Shown: piece by piece, positions 31,952 through 42,950 of the stretch
Layout of the letters: each line of letters starts with the position of its first letter
Numbering within the stretch: position 1 is the first letter of the stretch
NCBI GenBank assembly: GCA_964017185.1
Contig: OZ024869.1
Location: forward strand, 64,556,931 to 64,620,930
Direction of reading: 5' to 3'
DNA from: Rugalucina vietnamica
Taxonomy: Eukaryota; Mollusca; Bivalvia; Lucinida; Lucinidae
Length of the DNA stretch: 64,000 bases
Made by a program: the position numbers and the translations under genes
Notes under the pieces: model-generated
The model's database searches: none
What the model saw: only the letters and a program-made list of their open reading frames with translations
Told to the model about the DNA's origin: nothing

Positions 31952-32289
31952 GCTATATATGTTTGTGATTTTTCAGATTGTTAAATGAATCATTTGAGGT
32001 CATAACGGTCTGCACATAGTACTGGATTGCTGTTTGTCGCGCTTTCTCTTCCTCTAACGTCGCCATTTTCATAAGGTTTTAAGTTTAACAGACAACATTT
32101 AAATGTGTGCCATTTTCAAACAGATGATATGTAACATTCGAAATTTTCTCTGGTGATGTTAAAAGAATGTTGGTATGAGCAGACAGCTCGTTTTGGCGCT
32201 TAACATTGAAATGGCTGAAAAATACTACTTATAGAAGATTATTTAAAAGTGTTTGTTTGCGTTGCGCCGGGTTCGCATAAACTGACCTA
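31952..32289. other. No gene or repeat boundary recognised
   Basis: AT-rich DNA without inverted or tandem repeats obvious by eye. Confidence 0.4.
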
Positions 32290-33984
32290 ATCAATCATGC
32301 ACATTTTACAAGTTGTACATAAACTCATACTTTTATGCACCTCTTTTTACTGAATTTGAGTTGCAGAAGGTATTTGAAAAGCTAAATGGCAATAGGACGT
32401 CAAATAATGAAAATATCAACAAAGTACACGATATACCGGGCCACCCCGCGTACATGTGTGTCATGCGCGAAATTCAATATTAAACCATGGTCAGTTTCAC
32501 TGCCATTGCTTAAGAGAAAAATTCAGCTGCTGATTTATACAGAATGCGGTATTGCTCAACTTTATTGTTACCCCCACTATCAGATAACACCAACCTTTCA
32601 TTTTCATGAAAAGCACGCCTTCATACTTTGCGTTTGGATGTCCCAATACCACAGTTCTACTAGTGGTTTGATATGGTCGACCTCCCAGTTACAGAATAAC
32701 GTTAGTGAGGTCTATAACTTCATAGAATAGACACACTCACCTAGACTCTCAAGTAAATTTAGTGCAGAGGATCTACGTTAACGTATAGACTGTCTCACTT
32801 AGTTCCACAGCCAACGTACCTTTATTCTATCATCTCATCTTTTAAATTGATCAACTATCTGAAAACTTTTGTGCCCAATCATCATTAAAATGACTCGAAA
32901 TATTTTATGTGTTATCTAATCTGAGAATTTAGTGCGCAAGCGCGGGAACACGCCCCAGGGGACCAAAATGCATTTTCCGTGCCCCGCGTGCGCCCCCTCG
33001 AAAACAAAACAATTTACACAATTCAAATCTTGGAAGATCGTCCGATGAGCAATACCAATCTTAAAACTTGGTCATTTGGTCGACGTCACTGCAGATGTTA
33101 ACCATATGCTTTATTTTGTGTTTGCAACCTTGTCTTATTGAATCAAGTGCATTGCAGCTATGAAAAATTTGCTATGAAAAATTTGTTTTTCATTGCATTT
33201 CGCTGCTAAAGGATAGGTTGGTTTGCACAGTTCAGCAAGAAATTCGTCAAAATTGCTGATTTCCTTCATTTTTCAAAATGACCCCCTAGTCAGATTTAAA
33301 GCAATTGTGTGCGAACGAAAAAGTCTGATTTCTGATTTTTACAGGTCGTCTTTGAAAATAGTTGGGCTACATATATTCGGAATTTCGGATGAAACCACAA
33401 AAAGTTGTTCAAATTTTAATGACGAGTTGCGTTGGCTGTGGAACTCAGTATAGGAGAATAAAATCTGGATAATGAATTATGCACTTGGTGTATTTATCTA
33501 AAGAAACCATCTCAGATGAAAGCAGACTGAATGTAGATGAAACTTTCGTGTCAATAAAGTACAAGCAATGATTAAAGTCATACCATTTTTCAAACCTCTT
33601 ATAGGGTTCGTGTATTGGTATTGCGTTCAAAAGTAAGAACAAAATCTCATATCTTCAGATGAAAATGTCACGTCAGTTTCCGAGACACAACAACCGCTGC
33701 ATTGTACGACATCTTGATTTGAATATTAAACCAATTCATCTGTCTATAAGTGGTTTGCAATTCAATAGCTATTGACAAAATATCCTGGCGTGTCTATATG
33801 CTTGCAAACTTATCAGTTTGTTTTTATTTATAAACGATTGGTTATAGGTTTCCAAAAATGTCTTGCACTTATGAGATTAATGTATCGATGGCTCTAATCG
33901 ATGGCTCTAAATTAACTTTTTTTTCTTATTTTGACATGAACTTCGTTATTCTAACATTGTGGAAGAAGTTTGATCCTATTCTAA
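32290..33984 (+). repeat. R4 mosaic repeat, contains the empty site of the 4.1 kb foldback
   Basis: 32610-32790 matches 13380-13500. 33446-33650 matches 13520-13766 and 33651-33850 matches 17891-18100. The last two blocks are contiguous here (AAAATCTCATATCTTCAGAT at 33641-33660), so this copy never received the foldback. It has its own insertion, a 645 bp TIR element at 32801-33445. Confidence 0.75.
32801..33445. mobile_element. 645 bp element with 16 bp perfect inverted ends
   Basis: AGTTCCACAGCCAACG at 32801-32816 is exactly complementary to 33430-33445. The related R4 copy at about 13500-13540 lacks the intervening DNA. The interior has a GC-rich island (32935-33000, with GCGCAAGCGCGGGAACACGC and GTGCCCCGCGTGCGCCCCC) in otherwise AT-rich sequence. 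A 76-codon frame (33223-33453) overlaps the right end and is unrecognised. The target duplication is unclear. Confidence 0.65.
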
Positions 33985-34245
33985 AAATACACGTTGCTTC
34001 CATTTTATGGGACTTTACCCAACATGAGGATGTCATGACATCCAACAAGTGCTTAAAGTATAACCACCCGAGTAAGCCAGAAAGGCTTCATGTATGGATG
34101 CTTTGACTTGAACCACTTTTCCTGGGCAGGCTCAGACTAGAGCGGTTAACCAGTAATCAGGTGATCAATCAGTAGCAAATAAGCTTTGCCTGGAAGCACA
34201 AGCACTCCATCTATATTTTTGGTCCCAATGGGCGGGGGATGTTTT
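33985..34245 (+). repeat. R7 repeat, copy 1
   Basis: Shares TTTTATGGGACTTTACCCAA, GAGGATGTCATGACATCCAA, CAAGTGCTT, AACCACTTTTCCTGGGC, GGCTCA, AGCTTTGCCTGGAAGCACAA with 37617-37862 and the minus strand at 40420-40870. No inverted ends identified. Open frames across it are shadows. Confidence 0.75.
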
Positions 34246-34534
34246 AAGTTACTAATAATAGATACAGGCGGCTCGCGTTACCTCGATAACTCTTAGGTCG
34301 ATGCCACCATTTACGTCGCACCTTAAGACCAGTCCCGATCTTTTTCCCTATATGTCCTTTGTATTTCAACTCTTGCTTTATGTCCCGGTCATGAAAGTTT
34401 AGTTCGTTTTACAACGCTTAATTCGTATGTTCTTTAAAAAATTGATCGGCATACATACATGTATATTTGTTTGGAATTTAAACATGAAGGTCTAAACGTA
34501 TTAACCTGATTTAGTGAGTATTTATTCCTCTATG
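34246..34534. other. Spacer between R7 and the R4 F module
   Basis: No gene. Probably R4 sequence by position: the distance from the preceding R4 block to the F module is about 400 bp here and at 51320-51722, once R7 is subtracted. Confidence 0.35.
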
Positions 34535-34820
34535 TAACATGCTTTGCGCAGAGCGGCCAGGGTAAATTTTTTCAATATCCTTACATTCAAGCCATTGCGT
34601 CGATGCATTTTGTTTCTTAAGTCAGTATTCCAAAATGTTTTGCTTCTTGCAAAGTGGTCACGTGTTCAATAATGTCTTGTATGGCATGACGAAACACATC
34701 AGGGTCATTACCGTAACGGCATTATATCAATATGTCTTTCCCAGTCCAGACGACCGGCACTATCGTTGCATTATTATATTATCATGATGGTGAGTGATAT
34801 TTCTGCAACACTGTAGCAAG
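34535..34820 (+). repeat. R4 terminal block (F module), copy 2
   Basis: TTTGCGCAGAGCGGCCAGGG, TTGCAAAGTGGTCACGTG, AATGTCTTGTATGGCATGAC, CATCAGGGTCATTA, GTCCAGACGACCGGCAC and GCAACACTGTAGCAA align with 25772-26056. Confidence 0.75.
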
Positions 34821-35044
34821 CAAATAATAGGTGTTAAGACAATACCACACTTTTTAAATGGTGATTCAGCTTTCTAAGGTGCAAACCAAGGGATTTCAGT
34901 AGATCTTTGCATAAGTTATACACTGAGAGGAACTAGAAACTTAAGTCTTGTCTTTAGAATGTTCCAGCTTTGAAACAATTTTATTTCTTGTTATGAAATT
35001 TGCTTACAACAGCATTTCGCTTACAATGTGGGTTCGCATTAAAA

Positions 35045-35285
35045 AGAATAATAAGGTACAAGTAGGCAAAGATCAGGAAAAGGCGCAATCAGAAAGAGAT
35101 TCCCACTCCAAAAACCGAGGTGGGAAAAAACCAAACTAACAATCAGGCACTTATACCATGAAACATATCGTAAGCCGAATGAGCAGCTATTTCCCAATAG
35201 GTGGCCACTCAGTTACCTTAACTTAATTAAAAATATGAAAACATACATAAGGCGCCAACAGCACAAAAAAATTTAAACACCTAGG
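35045..35285 (+). repeat. R3 repeat, copy 3
   Basis: ACAAGTAGGCAAAGATCAGG, ATTCCCACTCCAAAAACCGA, ATCGTAAGCCGAATGAGCAG, CTATTTCCCAATAGGTGGCC, ACTCAGTTACC, GGCGCCAACAGCAC. It is the cleanest version of this half of R3. It shows what sequence normally follows the junction that is interrupted at 58975. Confidence 0.75.
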
Positions 35286-36324
35286 GGACTGTTTTGGGTC
35301 AACTTTTTGATGCAGTGGTCAAAATTCGAGTGTTAAATGGGAGGGGTTGGTGAATGATGCCCTAAAGAACCATAAATCACTGTAGCTTAAAACAATTGTC
35401 CACAGATAACGTCATGCGTCGAAAATCACACTTAAGATTCAATAAATGTCATTAACGTGACCATTCAAATAAACGTCATTAACATGGCCATTCTTTTTGC
35501 ATCTTTGCGTGTTTGCAGAATTATTTTTCAATTTGCTATTAAAATCGTGATATGGTATAGATTTTTGCTTTGCAAACAGTTTTAGCATGAGCAAACACGA
35601 CCGATCAATTGTGCGTTACGTCACATTGACGTTTGAAATGTCGGCGACTGTTGTTTTCAAGTGAAAGGCGGAGAACCAATTAATCATTGAATATACCATT
35701 TGCTGATTCCAATAAAACGCTTGACAATGTTTACAAAAAATGGGACCTCCATTTTTGATGTTGACGTGACGTTCACAATTAAAAAGAGTAAACAGTACAC
35801 CGAAAACGGGTTTCGAATTTCTAACTCAAGAAGAGAGTAAAATGCCTCGTCTGAGTTCGCATAGACACCGACTTTAGTCGTTTATCATGAAAATCCCTTC
35901 GTGGCGTAAGAAAACGCCGAAAATACACTTTCATAAAAAATAAGAAACCAAAAAGTAAATATTGAAAACGTACGTTTCTAAGGACCTCTGACGGTGGTAA
36001 TGGGAGTTATTATGTATAGCTGCCTCAGATTTTGAAAAAAAAAAAAAAAAAAAAAATGATCAAACGCTCAAACGCTATTGTTTTTGTATACATGATTGCT
36101 GGTAGTATTGGATTGAGGTTTTTGTTTCAAAAGATGTACTGCTTTTTTTTTTTATAATTTTATTTTCCAAGTCAAAAACATATTTTATACAATGACATAT
36201 TCATACTTGTACTATTTCTCTATATATGTATACATTATACTGTTTTAAAAGACGTCTTTATATGTTCCTTTTTATATACTGGAGCTTATTAAGACGTATT
36301 TATACATTTCTTATATCAAAACTT

Positions 36325-36369
<45 letters not shown>

Positions 36370-37609
36370 TAATATAACATCATCGTATTATGCTGACGGT
36401 CATGACGCTCAAGAAAAAATTCTTAGCACTATGCGGCATGACACTACAAATGTCTGAAATTATCACCATAGAAAAAGAAAATCTTAACAGATCATTTTGT
36501 TTCATTGTTGACATGAAATATTAATCTAAAATGTCAGCGTAACAATACCATGCATGTGTCCATTGTTGTTGGTTTTTTGTCATTACCGTGTGGTCTCTTG
36601 TAGCTTGATAATGGGCTATTGTGCTTATATAATTTACTTATACAAAATGGAACTCGTTACGGTTTTTTGACTGGTCACAGGTCCATAAGCATTACTAGTT
36701 CACCATATCTTTTATCGTATTAAAGGTATACATTAAACGACAGTATAAGTCCACCGTATCTTTATTGTGTAGCCAGTAAAGACACGCTTTATCGAATAAC
36801 AGTTTAATAAAGCTCGTGCATCGTACATGTACTGTAGGTGTATACAGGGTGTAACATGTTGTTTATCCAACGTGTACATGGTGTTACTGTCTTATCATTC
36901 GTGTTTTTATTGGATATTAACAAAATTATCGGAAATGGTGAAACGCAGCATTCCTATATATTTCAAACCTGAAAAAGTCCACTCTGGTATAAGAGGGAGC
37001 GTGGTCCATTTTGATAAGGTAGGCTATTATATATTTGCAACTTATCCAAGTTAGAGATGAGTTTGTGTATAGAATGAATCTGTCAGTCCGTCGTGTCTAT
37101 ACTCGTCGATTGTTCATATAACTTAAATTTACATTAATTGTATTATAACAACATACAATACCATTGCAATTACACAATTTTAACAGTTAAGAATCAATCA
37201 CTAGGTGGTGATATAATTGTGACCATTTGGCCATAAATTTACCCATAGTGTTATTAAGGATGTTGTATGGGACATCTTTGTCTTCGCTTTGAGAAATACA
37301 CCCGGATTTCATCTAATTAGAGCCAAAGTGTGTAGCGTTTTTAAATTGAAATTTGCACTCAACATACCGTATTATGTTTATCTATTCCTTGAGATTCGAC
37401 ACACAATATCCAGATGTCACATTGCAACGCATTTTGACCTTAAAGCATGTCCAAGCGCATGTTTGAATTTATTTGTGGTCACAAAATGTTTGAAACACAC
37501 CCTAGGATACCACGACACAGACATTACCATATATATGCATCAACAAACACAGAAGGCAAACATGGCAAAGGAAGTTTTTATTTGACTTCATGCTTAACGT
37601 CCCAATCAA
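35286..37609. other. No gene recognised; microsatellites only
   Basis: A 22-base A-run (36035-36056), a (GA)n run (36330-36366) and T-rich tracts occur. Short open frames (36827, 37289, 37447) have no recognisable domain and overlap each other. I found no inverted repeat ends. Confidence 0.45.
36330..36366 (+). repeat. (GA)n microsatellite
   Basis: About 18 GA dinucleotides. Confidence 0.95.
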
Positions 37610-37865
37610 AAGCAAAGGTCATGTCGGGACATTGCCTCCATTTTATGGGACTTTTACCCAAAGTGAGGATGTCATGACATCCAACAAGTGCTTCAAATAT
37701 AACCATCCAACTAAGCCACAAAGGCTTATATGTATGGATGGTTTGATTTGAACCACTTTTCCTGGGCTGGCTCAAACCAGAGCGGTATACCAGTAATCAG
37801 CTGGTCAGTCAGAAGCGTGTAAGCTTTGCCTGGAAGCACAAACAGCCCATCTATTTCTTTAGGCC
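37610..37865 (+). repeat. R7 repeat, copy 2
   Basis: Same order of words as 33985-34245, with GTCGGGACATTGCCTCCATT at its left, a block also seen inverted and duplicated at 40820 and 40895. Confidence 0.75.
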
Positions 37866-38814
37866 TCATGCACTAATTGGTTGTCATTTTGATTGAATAA
37901 TACATCAGCCATGTGAGGAAACTGTAGCAGCATATGATGGTTTTGCGCCAATGCAACGCGCTACAAATGTGATATTTGGTGAATGATAAAAACCTGAAGT
38001 ACAAAAATGCATGTTCATTGAGTGTGTTTAATGTTTAATATTGAAGAGTATACAATTAGTTGATTTTGGGTGAAATGATCTTCAAATATTGTTAAAATAC
38101 AATGTACAGTCGAGTTTCCGGTTACGCAAAGTCCCCGACTCCGGAAATCCTTATTAAAAACATGGTTAAACATGTATTACCAGTACCTTCAAAACAAATA
38201 ATCAGTTTTTGTTCTCTTGGCAATTTTCTAAACATTGCATTATCCAATAAATATCTGTGAATGAGTTCACTCACACCAATCTTTTATCTTTAGTAGCTTT
38301 TTGCATGTCAAATTTTATGACATCTGATGTCACACTGTTACATACCGAGAGCAAAGAAACATTGATTATGCATGGAAACAACCATGTACATTACGTACAT
38401 GAATGATCTCATAAAATTATATAGAAAACTGTAAACACTGTTACATTATATTTAATGGCAAACACAGGCTGGACCAGAACCCAATACTTCAAACTTACGT
38501 AGGATGACATATTGCCGGGGCTAAAAAAATCAGCAAGAATGTACAATTTCTTTTGAAATAGTCGCTTCTATGAGGTAACGGCTTCAAGAAACGAAAAATT
38601 TGGTCATAAAAATCTTTCCTGCAAAGTAAAGGATATGACTTTGTCTACATCTTGTCGGGTATAGTTTAGCAGTAATTAAAATTCTATTCTTCTGATGGTA
38701 ATGATTTATCATTGACAAGAACATTTTGCGAAACCAAGTACTTGACTGTAATGGAAATTTGATTTTATGACAGTTACTAAATTTATTCACCCAAGAAACA
38801 CAAAAGAAAAAGCG
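37866..38814. other. No gene or repeat boundary recognised
   Basis: AT-rich sequence; a 68-codon minus-strand frame (38584-38790) shows no known motif. Confidence 0.4.
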
Positions 38815-39177
38815 GCTCTCCTAGCAAAACGTGGGGAGCCTGGTTTGCTAACAGAGAACCGGACTAACAACTGAGAGGTCATGATTCGGTCCGATACCCG
38901 CCTCCGCCATGTAGTGTCCCTGAGCAAGACACTTCAAGCTCCGGGCGGCCCCCGTGGCCGAATGGTTAAGGTCGCTGACTTCAGTGCTCTTGATCATTCG
39001 ATCATCTCACCTCTGTGGGTTCGCACCTCGCACGGGGCATGAGTCACAAGTGGGACAAGCATAGTTCTGCTTGCGGGTGTGTCAGGTGGTTTTTCCCCGG
39101 GTACTCCGGTTTTCGCCACACCTACCGATTGATTTGTCTTGATATGAGTAAAGAAGCTTGAAAGGGATGCAAAATTG

Positions 39178-39215
<38 letters not shown>

Positions 39216-39295
39216 TCAAGCTCCACAAAGTACCGGTTACGTACCCAGAAAGGGATGGCTTTGTCTCGCAATGACTAAATAATAGTTGTGAAATA
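38815..39295 (+). mobile_element. Second tRNA-headed SINE, split by an R6 SINE
   Basis: CCTGGTTTGCTAACAGAGAA, GATTCGGTCCGATACCCG (B-box-like) and CCATGTAGTGTCCCTGAGCA, AGACACTTCAAGCTCC resemble the head and core of a V-SINE-like family, whose core typically reads CCTTGAGCAAGGCACTT. It is interrupted at 38942 and resumes at 39213 with the duplicated ACTTCAAGCTCC, then ACAAAGTACCGG. Confidence 0.5.
38943..39212 (+). mobile_element. R6 SINE with long A-tail and clear target duplication
   Basis: The head is GGGCGGCCCCCGTGGCCGAA, TGGTTAAGGTCGCTGAC, with B-box-like GGGTTCGCACCTC. The body is TTCTGCTTGCGGGTGTGTCA, GGTGGTTTTTCC. The tail CTTGAAAGGGATGCAAAATTG precedes about 33 A. The 12 bp direct repeat ACTTCAAGCTCC flanks it (38931-38942, 39213-39224), proof of target-primed insertion by a LINE machinery. 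The long A-tail suggests a fairly recent event. Confidence 0.9.
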
Positions 39296-39777
39296 CATTA
39301 CGGCCAAAACACAAAAGAAAGTGAGAAAAAAAACAATGACTTGACACAACCATCCTATGAGTCAGTATTTACATTGTGTATATGCATTAGACCCAATGTT
39401 GCAAATAACATGTCTAGGCAAAACAGTTAAATTTTGCTTCAATGGCTTGTTTGGTAATGTTTTTACGTCCCACTTAATACTGTAGCTAAGGTCATGCGGA
39501 TAAACTAGCTCATTTTAAATTTTAACCGGAAAGGCTGAAGAACCCTTGGATCAATACCACTCTGGAAACAGTTCAATAGGCCCAGAGCTATGTATACATG
39601 TACATGTATGTCGATATTGTACCAGGTTGACCAATGTTTTGCTTGGCCGATTTTTTGTCCTAGGACTATCCTATAAGGGGGTACAAGATAGACAAGTTTC
39701 AGTGGTCATTTTTTTTTTTCATATATATATAAATTTTTTTTTTGCTTTGCTGTTGGTATGGGTAACCTTAAGTGTTG

Positions 39778-39808
<31 letters not shown>

Positions 39809-40394
39809 AATAAATAAATAAATTTTATATTTTAGGAGGACAACAAATTTAGCACAATTGACAATCTCCCATATGGTCCTCCAGTGAATACAGACAGTGA
39901 TCAGTATCAGACCTTTTTTATTATTTTTTTTTCAGTCATTTTTATATATTTTCGAGATGTAAGTAATGCTATATTTTGAAAGAAGAGAATCCAGTGCTTG
40001 CCTCATAATGCTGAGCGCCAAGCAAAGTAGCCACTGATACCATTTAAACGGTCTTATTTATGATGCGGCTCTGGATCTAACCTACGACACTCTAACCATT
40101 ACACAATGAGCAAGCACGATTTGGGAAAAATGTCCGTAGGCTGTCAGCAGTTAATTTGGTTGTTTGTATGGAGGCTTAACATTCCAGTCAACAATTTTTT
40201 AGTCATGTCGGGGCGGAGCCAACGCTTGTGGGGCTGTCAGCAGTTTAGCAGTGTAGCATTGAAGTGAAGTCCCAAATCACGTACTTTGTAATATATATCA
40301 GCAGTAAGACGAATAGCAACTATTTAAGAAAAATCTGAAACTTAGACCACTGAATCATATTCTTGTTGTAGTGTCAGCGTTTTATGCCCTACTT
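39296..40394. other. No gene recognised; AAT/AAAT microsatellite
   Basis: 39778-39822 is an AAT then AAAT microsatellite. An 87-codon frame (39546-39809) runs into it and ends in a poly-Ile string, so it is not a gene. Nothing else stands out. Confidence 0.5.
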
Positions 40395-40935
40395 ACATCG
40401 CAAGTCATACTGAAACAGGGGCCCCTACCCATTGGGGCCCCAGAAGGAAATAGATGGGCTGATTATGCCTCCAGTGAAAGCCTGTACGATGCTGACTGGC
40501 TATCTGATTACTGGTTAACCGCTCGGGTCTGAGCCTGCCCAGGAAAAGAGGTTCCGAGTCTAACCATCCGCACATTATAATATGAGCCGCATCGTGAGAA
40601 AACCGGAATTTTGCATATGCGAAAAACAAAGGCGCAGATCATTTTCTGAGACTGCACAGACCCGTTTATGTCGGACCTGGTAGGAAACCATGAAGACCGG
40701 TTTTCTCGTATCAAGGCTCATATATTATAACCCCTTTTGGCTTTGTCTGGTTATATTTGAAGCACATGTTGGATATCAAAGACTCATGACATCTTCATTT
40801 TGGGCAAGAATCCCATAAAATGGAGGCAATGTCCCAACATGACCTTAGCTGTTGAATGGGACGTCTTCATTTTGGGCAAGAGCCCCATAAAGTGGAGGCA
40901 ACGTCCCGACATGACCTAAGCTGTTGACTGGGGTG
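40395..40935 (-). repeat. R7 repeat, copy 3, with R1 insertion and a tandem duplication
   Basis: On the minus strand the R7 words recur in order. An R1 MITE splits it at 40584-40719. The end block (ATGACCTTAGCTGTTGAATG, GACGTCTTCATTTTGGGCAA) is tandemly duplicated: about 40790-40861 and 40862-40935, units of about 73 bp. Confidence 0.75.
40584..40719 (-). mobile_element. R1 MITE copy 7, internally deleted (136 bp)
   Basis: Ends GAGCCGCATCGTGAGAAAAC and GTTTTCTCGTATCAAGGCTC. ATAT flanks both sides (40580-40583, 40720-40723). The interior keeps AAACAAAGGCGCAGATCA and GTCGGACCTGG but lacks one arm of the central hairpin. Confidence 0.85.
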
Positions 40936-41606
40936 TAAAGCATCAATTCGAACGAATTCAAACTGAGACAGGGCATATTTGAAATTTCATCTGGAATGAA
41001 TATACCGGAGAAGCCCTAGAGCGATTTCCCAACCACTTATTACATAGCAGATAGCTTTACCACACCACGGATGCACTAGACTTCAGTTGTATCCGAAGGA
41101 TGCAACTAACATGGACTGACCTCCACCCCCAATCCCCACCCATTCGCACCCTTGTAACTATAAAAAAATGTGTTTAAACTGCACATACGCAACAAACGTG
41201 AACTGCATGAAAGGGACATTTGGCATACTGGACTTTTTCATGTATATTTCAATAGACAAAAATGGAACACAATGCATTTTCATTTATTCAATAAATGAAA
41301 ACTAATAGGGTGACAGGACTTTTGAGGAAGAGTATATTGCACCCCGTGTTCAGGACTTTCTCAAAACTGTTGTGTAATATTAAAACATGTACACAAGGAA
41401 AATTATATACTACATTTTCCGCGTACATTGCTCTACATGAACCATAACTAATTTTCTCAAAACAAATGTGTTTTTGGATAGTTAAATATCTTGTTTAATG
41501 CAGTCGGAATGTGATGTGCAGAAAAAATCTGCCATTCACGTGCAAAAGGATTACCTAAGCTATTCATGGTGGTAAGTTTATCGAAAATGCTTGTTTTGGT
41601 CACTTT
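40936..41606. other. No gene recognised; possible 3' flank of the LINE
   Basis: This lies downstream of the minus-strand LINE stop (41607) and may hold its 3' untranslated end. No terminal A-run (T-run on the plus strand) marks the boundary. Confidence 0.35.
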
Positions 41607-42130
41607 TCATATCCCTTGTAACGCCATACTGGTGCTTTGCATGATTAAAATTGTGATGTTTGGCAATAAAGAATAACTATTCATAATAGAGTCGGACAAA
41701 CTTTTGGCAAAATACATTCTTGTTTTCTCTCCAATCAGATGGTCAAAACTGGCTGAACATGTTCGAAGCAGCCAAAATATGCCAGTGTTTAGAACAATGA
41801 CCTTAATATTGGCGCTGTATCTTTCACTTTGAAATTTCTTTCGTAGAATTGCTTTAAAAGAATCTAAATTTAGTTGTTTACCCGAAAATTTATTGGTGTA
41901 TATATAATGTTTGTCTAATACAAAGATGTAATTTCGTAACCTGTGTTTATCTTGAAAGGCAAACAAAATATTTCTTTCAGCTAGATTTATATCTATATTT
42001 GAACTTGCTATAAGCCAGTCTTTTAGAAATGACCAAAACCGTTTTACTTGCTCACACTCAACGAAGAGATGCCGGATTGTTTCCGCTTGTTGATTACAAT
42101 ATTCACATCGGTCATTGTCTATTTTTTTTA
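41607..42130 (-). pseudogene. LINE ORF2, carboxyl-terminal zinc-knuckle part
   Basis: The frame gives CEYCNQQAETIRHLF, VECEQVKRFW, then about 140 more residues to a TAA stop. The CX2C-X8-H-X4-C pattern is the zf-RVT type motif found at the end of L1/Tx1-type ORF2 proteins. It aligns with 63877-64000 of the plus-strand LINE. It is separated from the upstream reverse-transcriptase part by about 0.8 kb of unrelated DNA (42131-42950). It could be the end of the same LINE copy or a separate 5'-truncated relative that landed beside it. An ATG-led frame starts at 42197, but its first ~22 residues do not match the family. Confidence 0.7.
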
Positions 42131-42950
42131 TAGTGACTTCAGTAAAAGCCGGGTACCGGAAATCAGGCGGGATAATCCATAGTTTTTTCTTAGTCAAAAT
42201 GCGTCAACTGGAAGTGCGTGGTTTTGATATTGAAATCGAATTTTGATGTTTTTCTTTCTTGTGGATCTTATCAATAAATGGATAAATGCATCAGCAAGTA
42301 CCATTTTCGATGATTATCTCTGTTGCGATGACCTTGATTGAAAATTGATTTTTTTCTTATTATCATTCCGAATCAATCCGTATGTGATAGAACTTAGCTG
42401 TGTATGTAAGAAACAACATCTGACCACTTTGAAATGAATACATAGCAGCACAATGAAGCGCAGGCCAAAATAAATTTTGTTTACTTCATTTTCATACCTT
42501 GCACAGTGGCCATATTGGATTTGGTACCTTGCTCAGTGGCCATGTCCATTGCATAGCTGGGAACCTGTGAGGTCACTTACAGGTCACTGCTTGACCCATG
42601 CTCTGAGACTATTTGACCTTTTGATTTTTTTTTATTATTTTTCAAATTGAACAATTTTCTAGCATTTAATTTGACTGTCTGACTACTTAAAAAACTATTT
42701 TATGCAATGTTTTGCAATAGAACAATAAAAGTAAAAATGAATTGCAAGGTTTTGTTTTGGGTTTGAGACTATCAGCCATTGTCAACAATGGTGAAGGATT
42801 TAGTGCATGTGGCTGTTGTCAAGGCAACAGTTTCTCATTTAAATGAACTTCTTTGTGGAAAAGTGATGTAATTCTATATTTCTAGAGGACTGGAGACACC
42901 ATTTTTGTAAAAGCTGAGCAGAAAAGTTGAGTTTGAAAAAACAGTTGGAG
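42131..42950. other. ~820 bp of non-LINE DNA splitting the LINE
   Basis: After RINNSDSNC the LINE frame leaves its family sequence at about 42945 and stops at 42839. Family sequence resumes at about 42125. In between are CATACCTTGC, CAGTGGCCATATTGG and CAGTGGCCATGTCC (a short direct repeat near 42500-42555) and AT-rich DNA. Short similar words at both joints (TATARAAWAAATAR followed by GAC) could be a diverged duplication or chance. No inverted ends were found. Confidence 0.5.
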
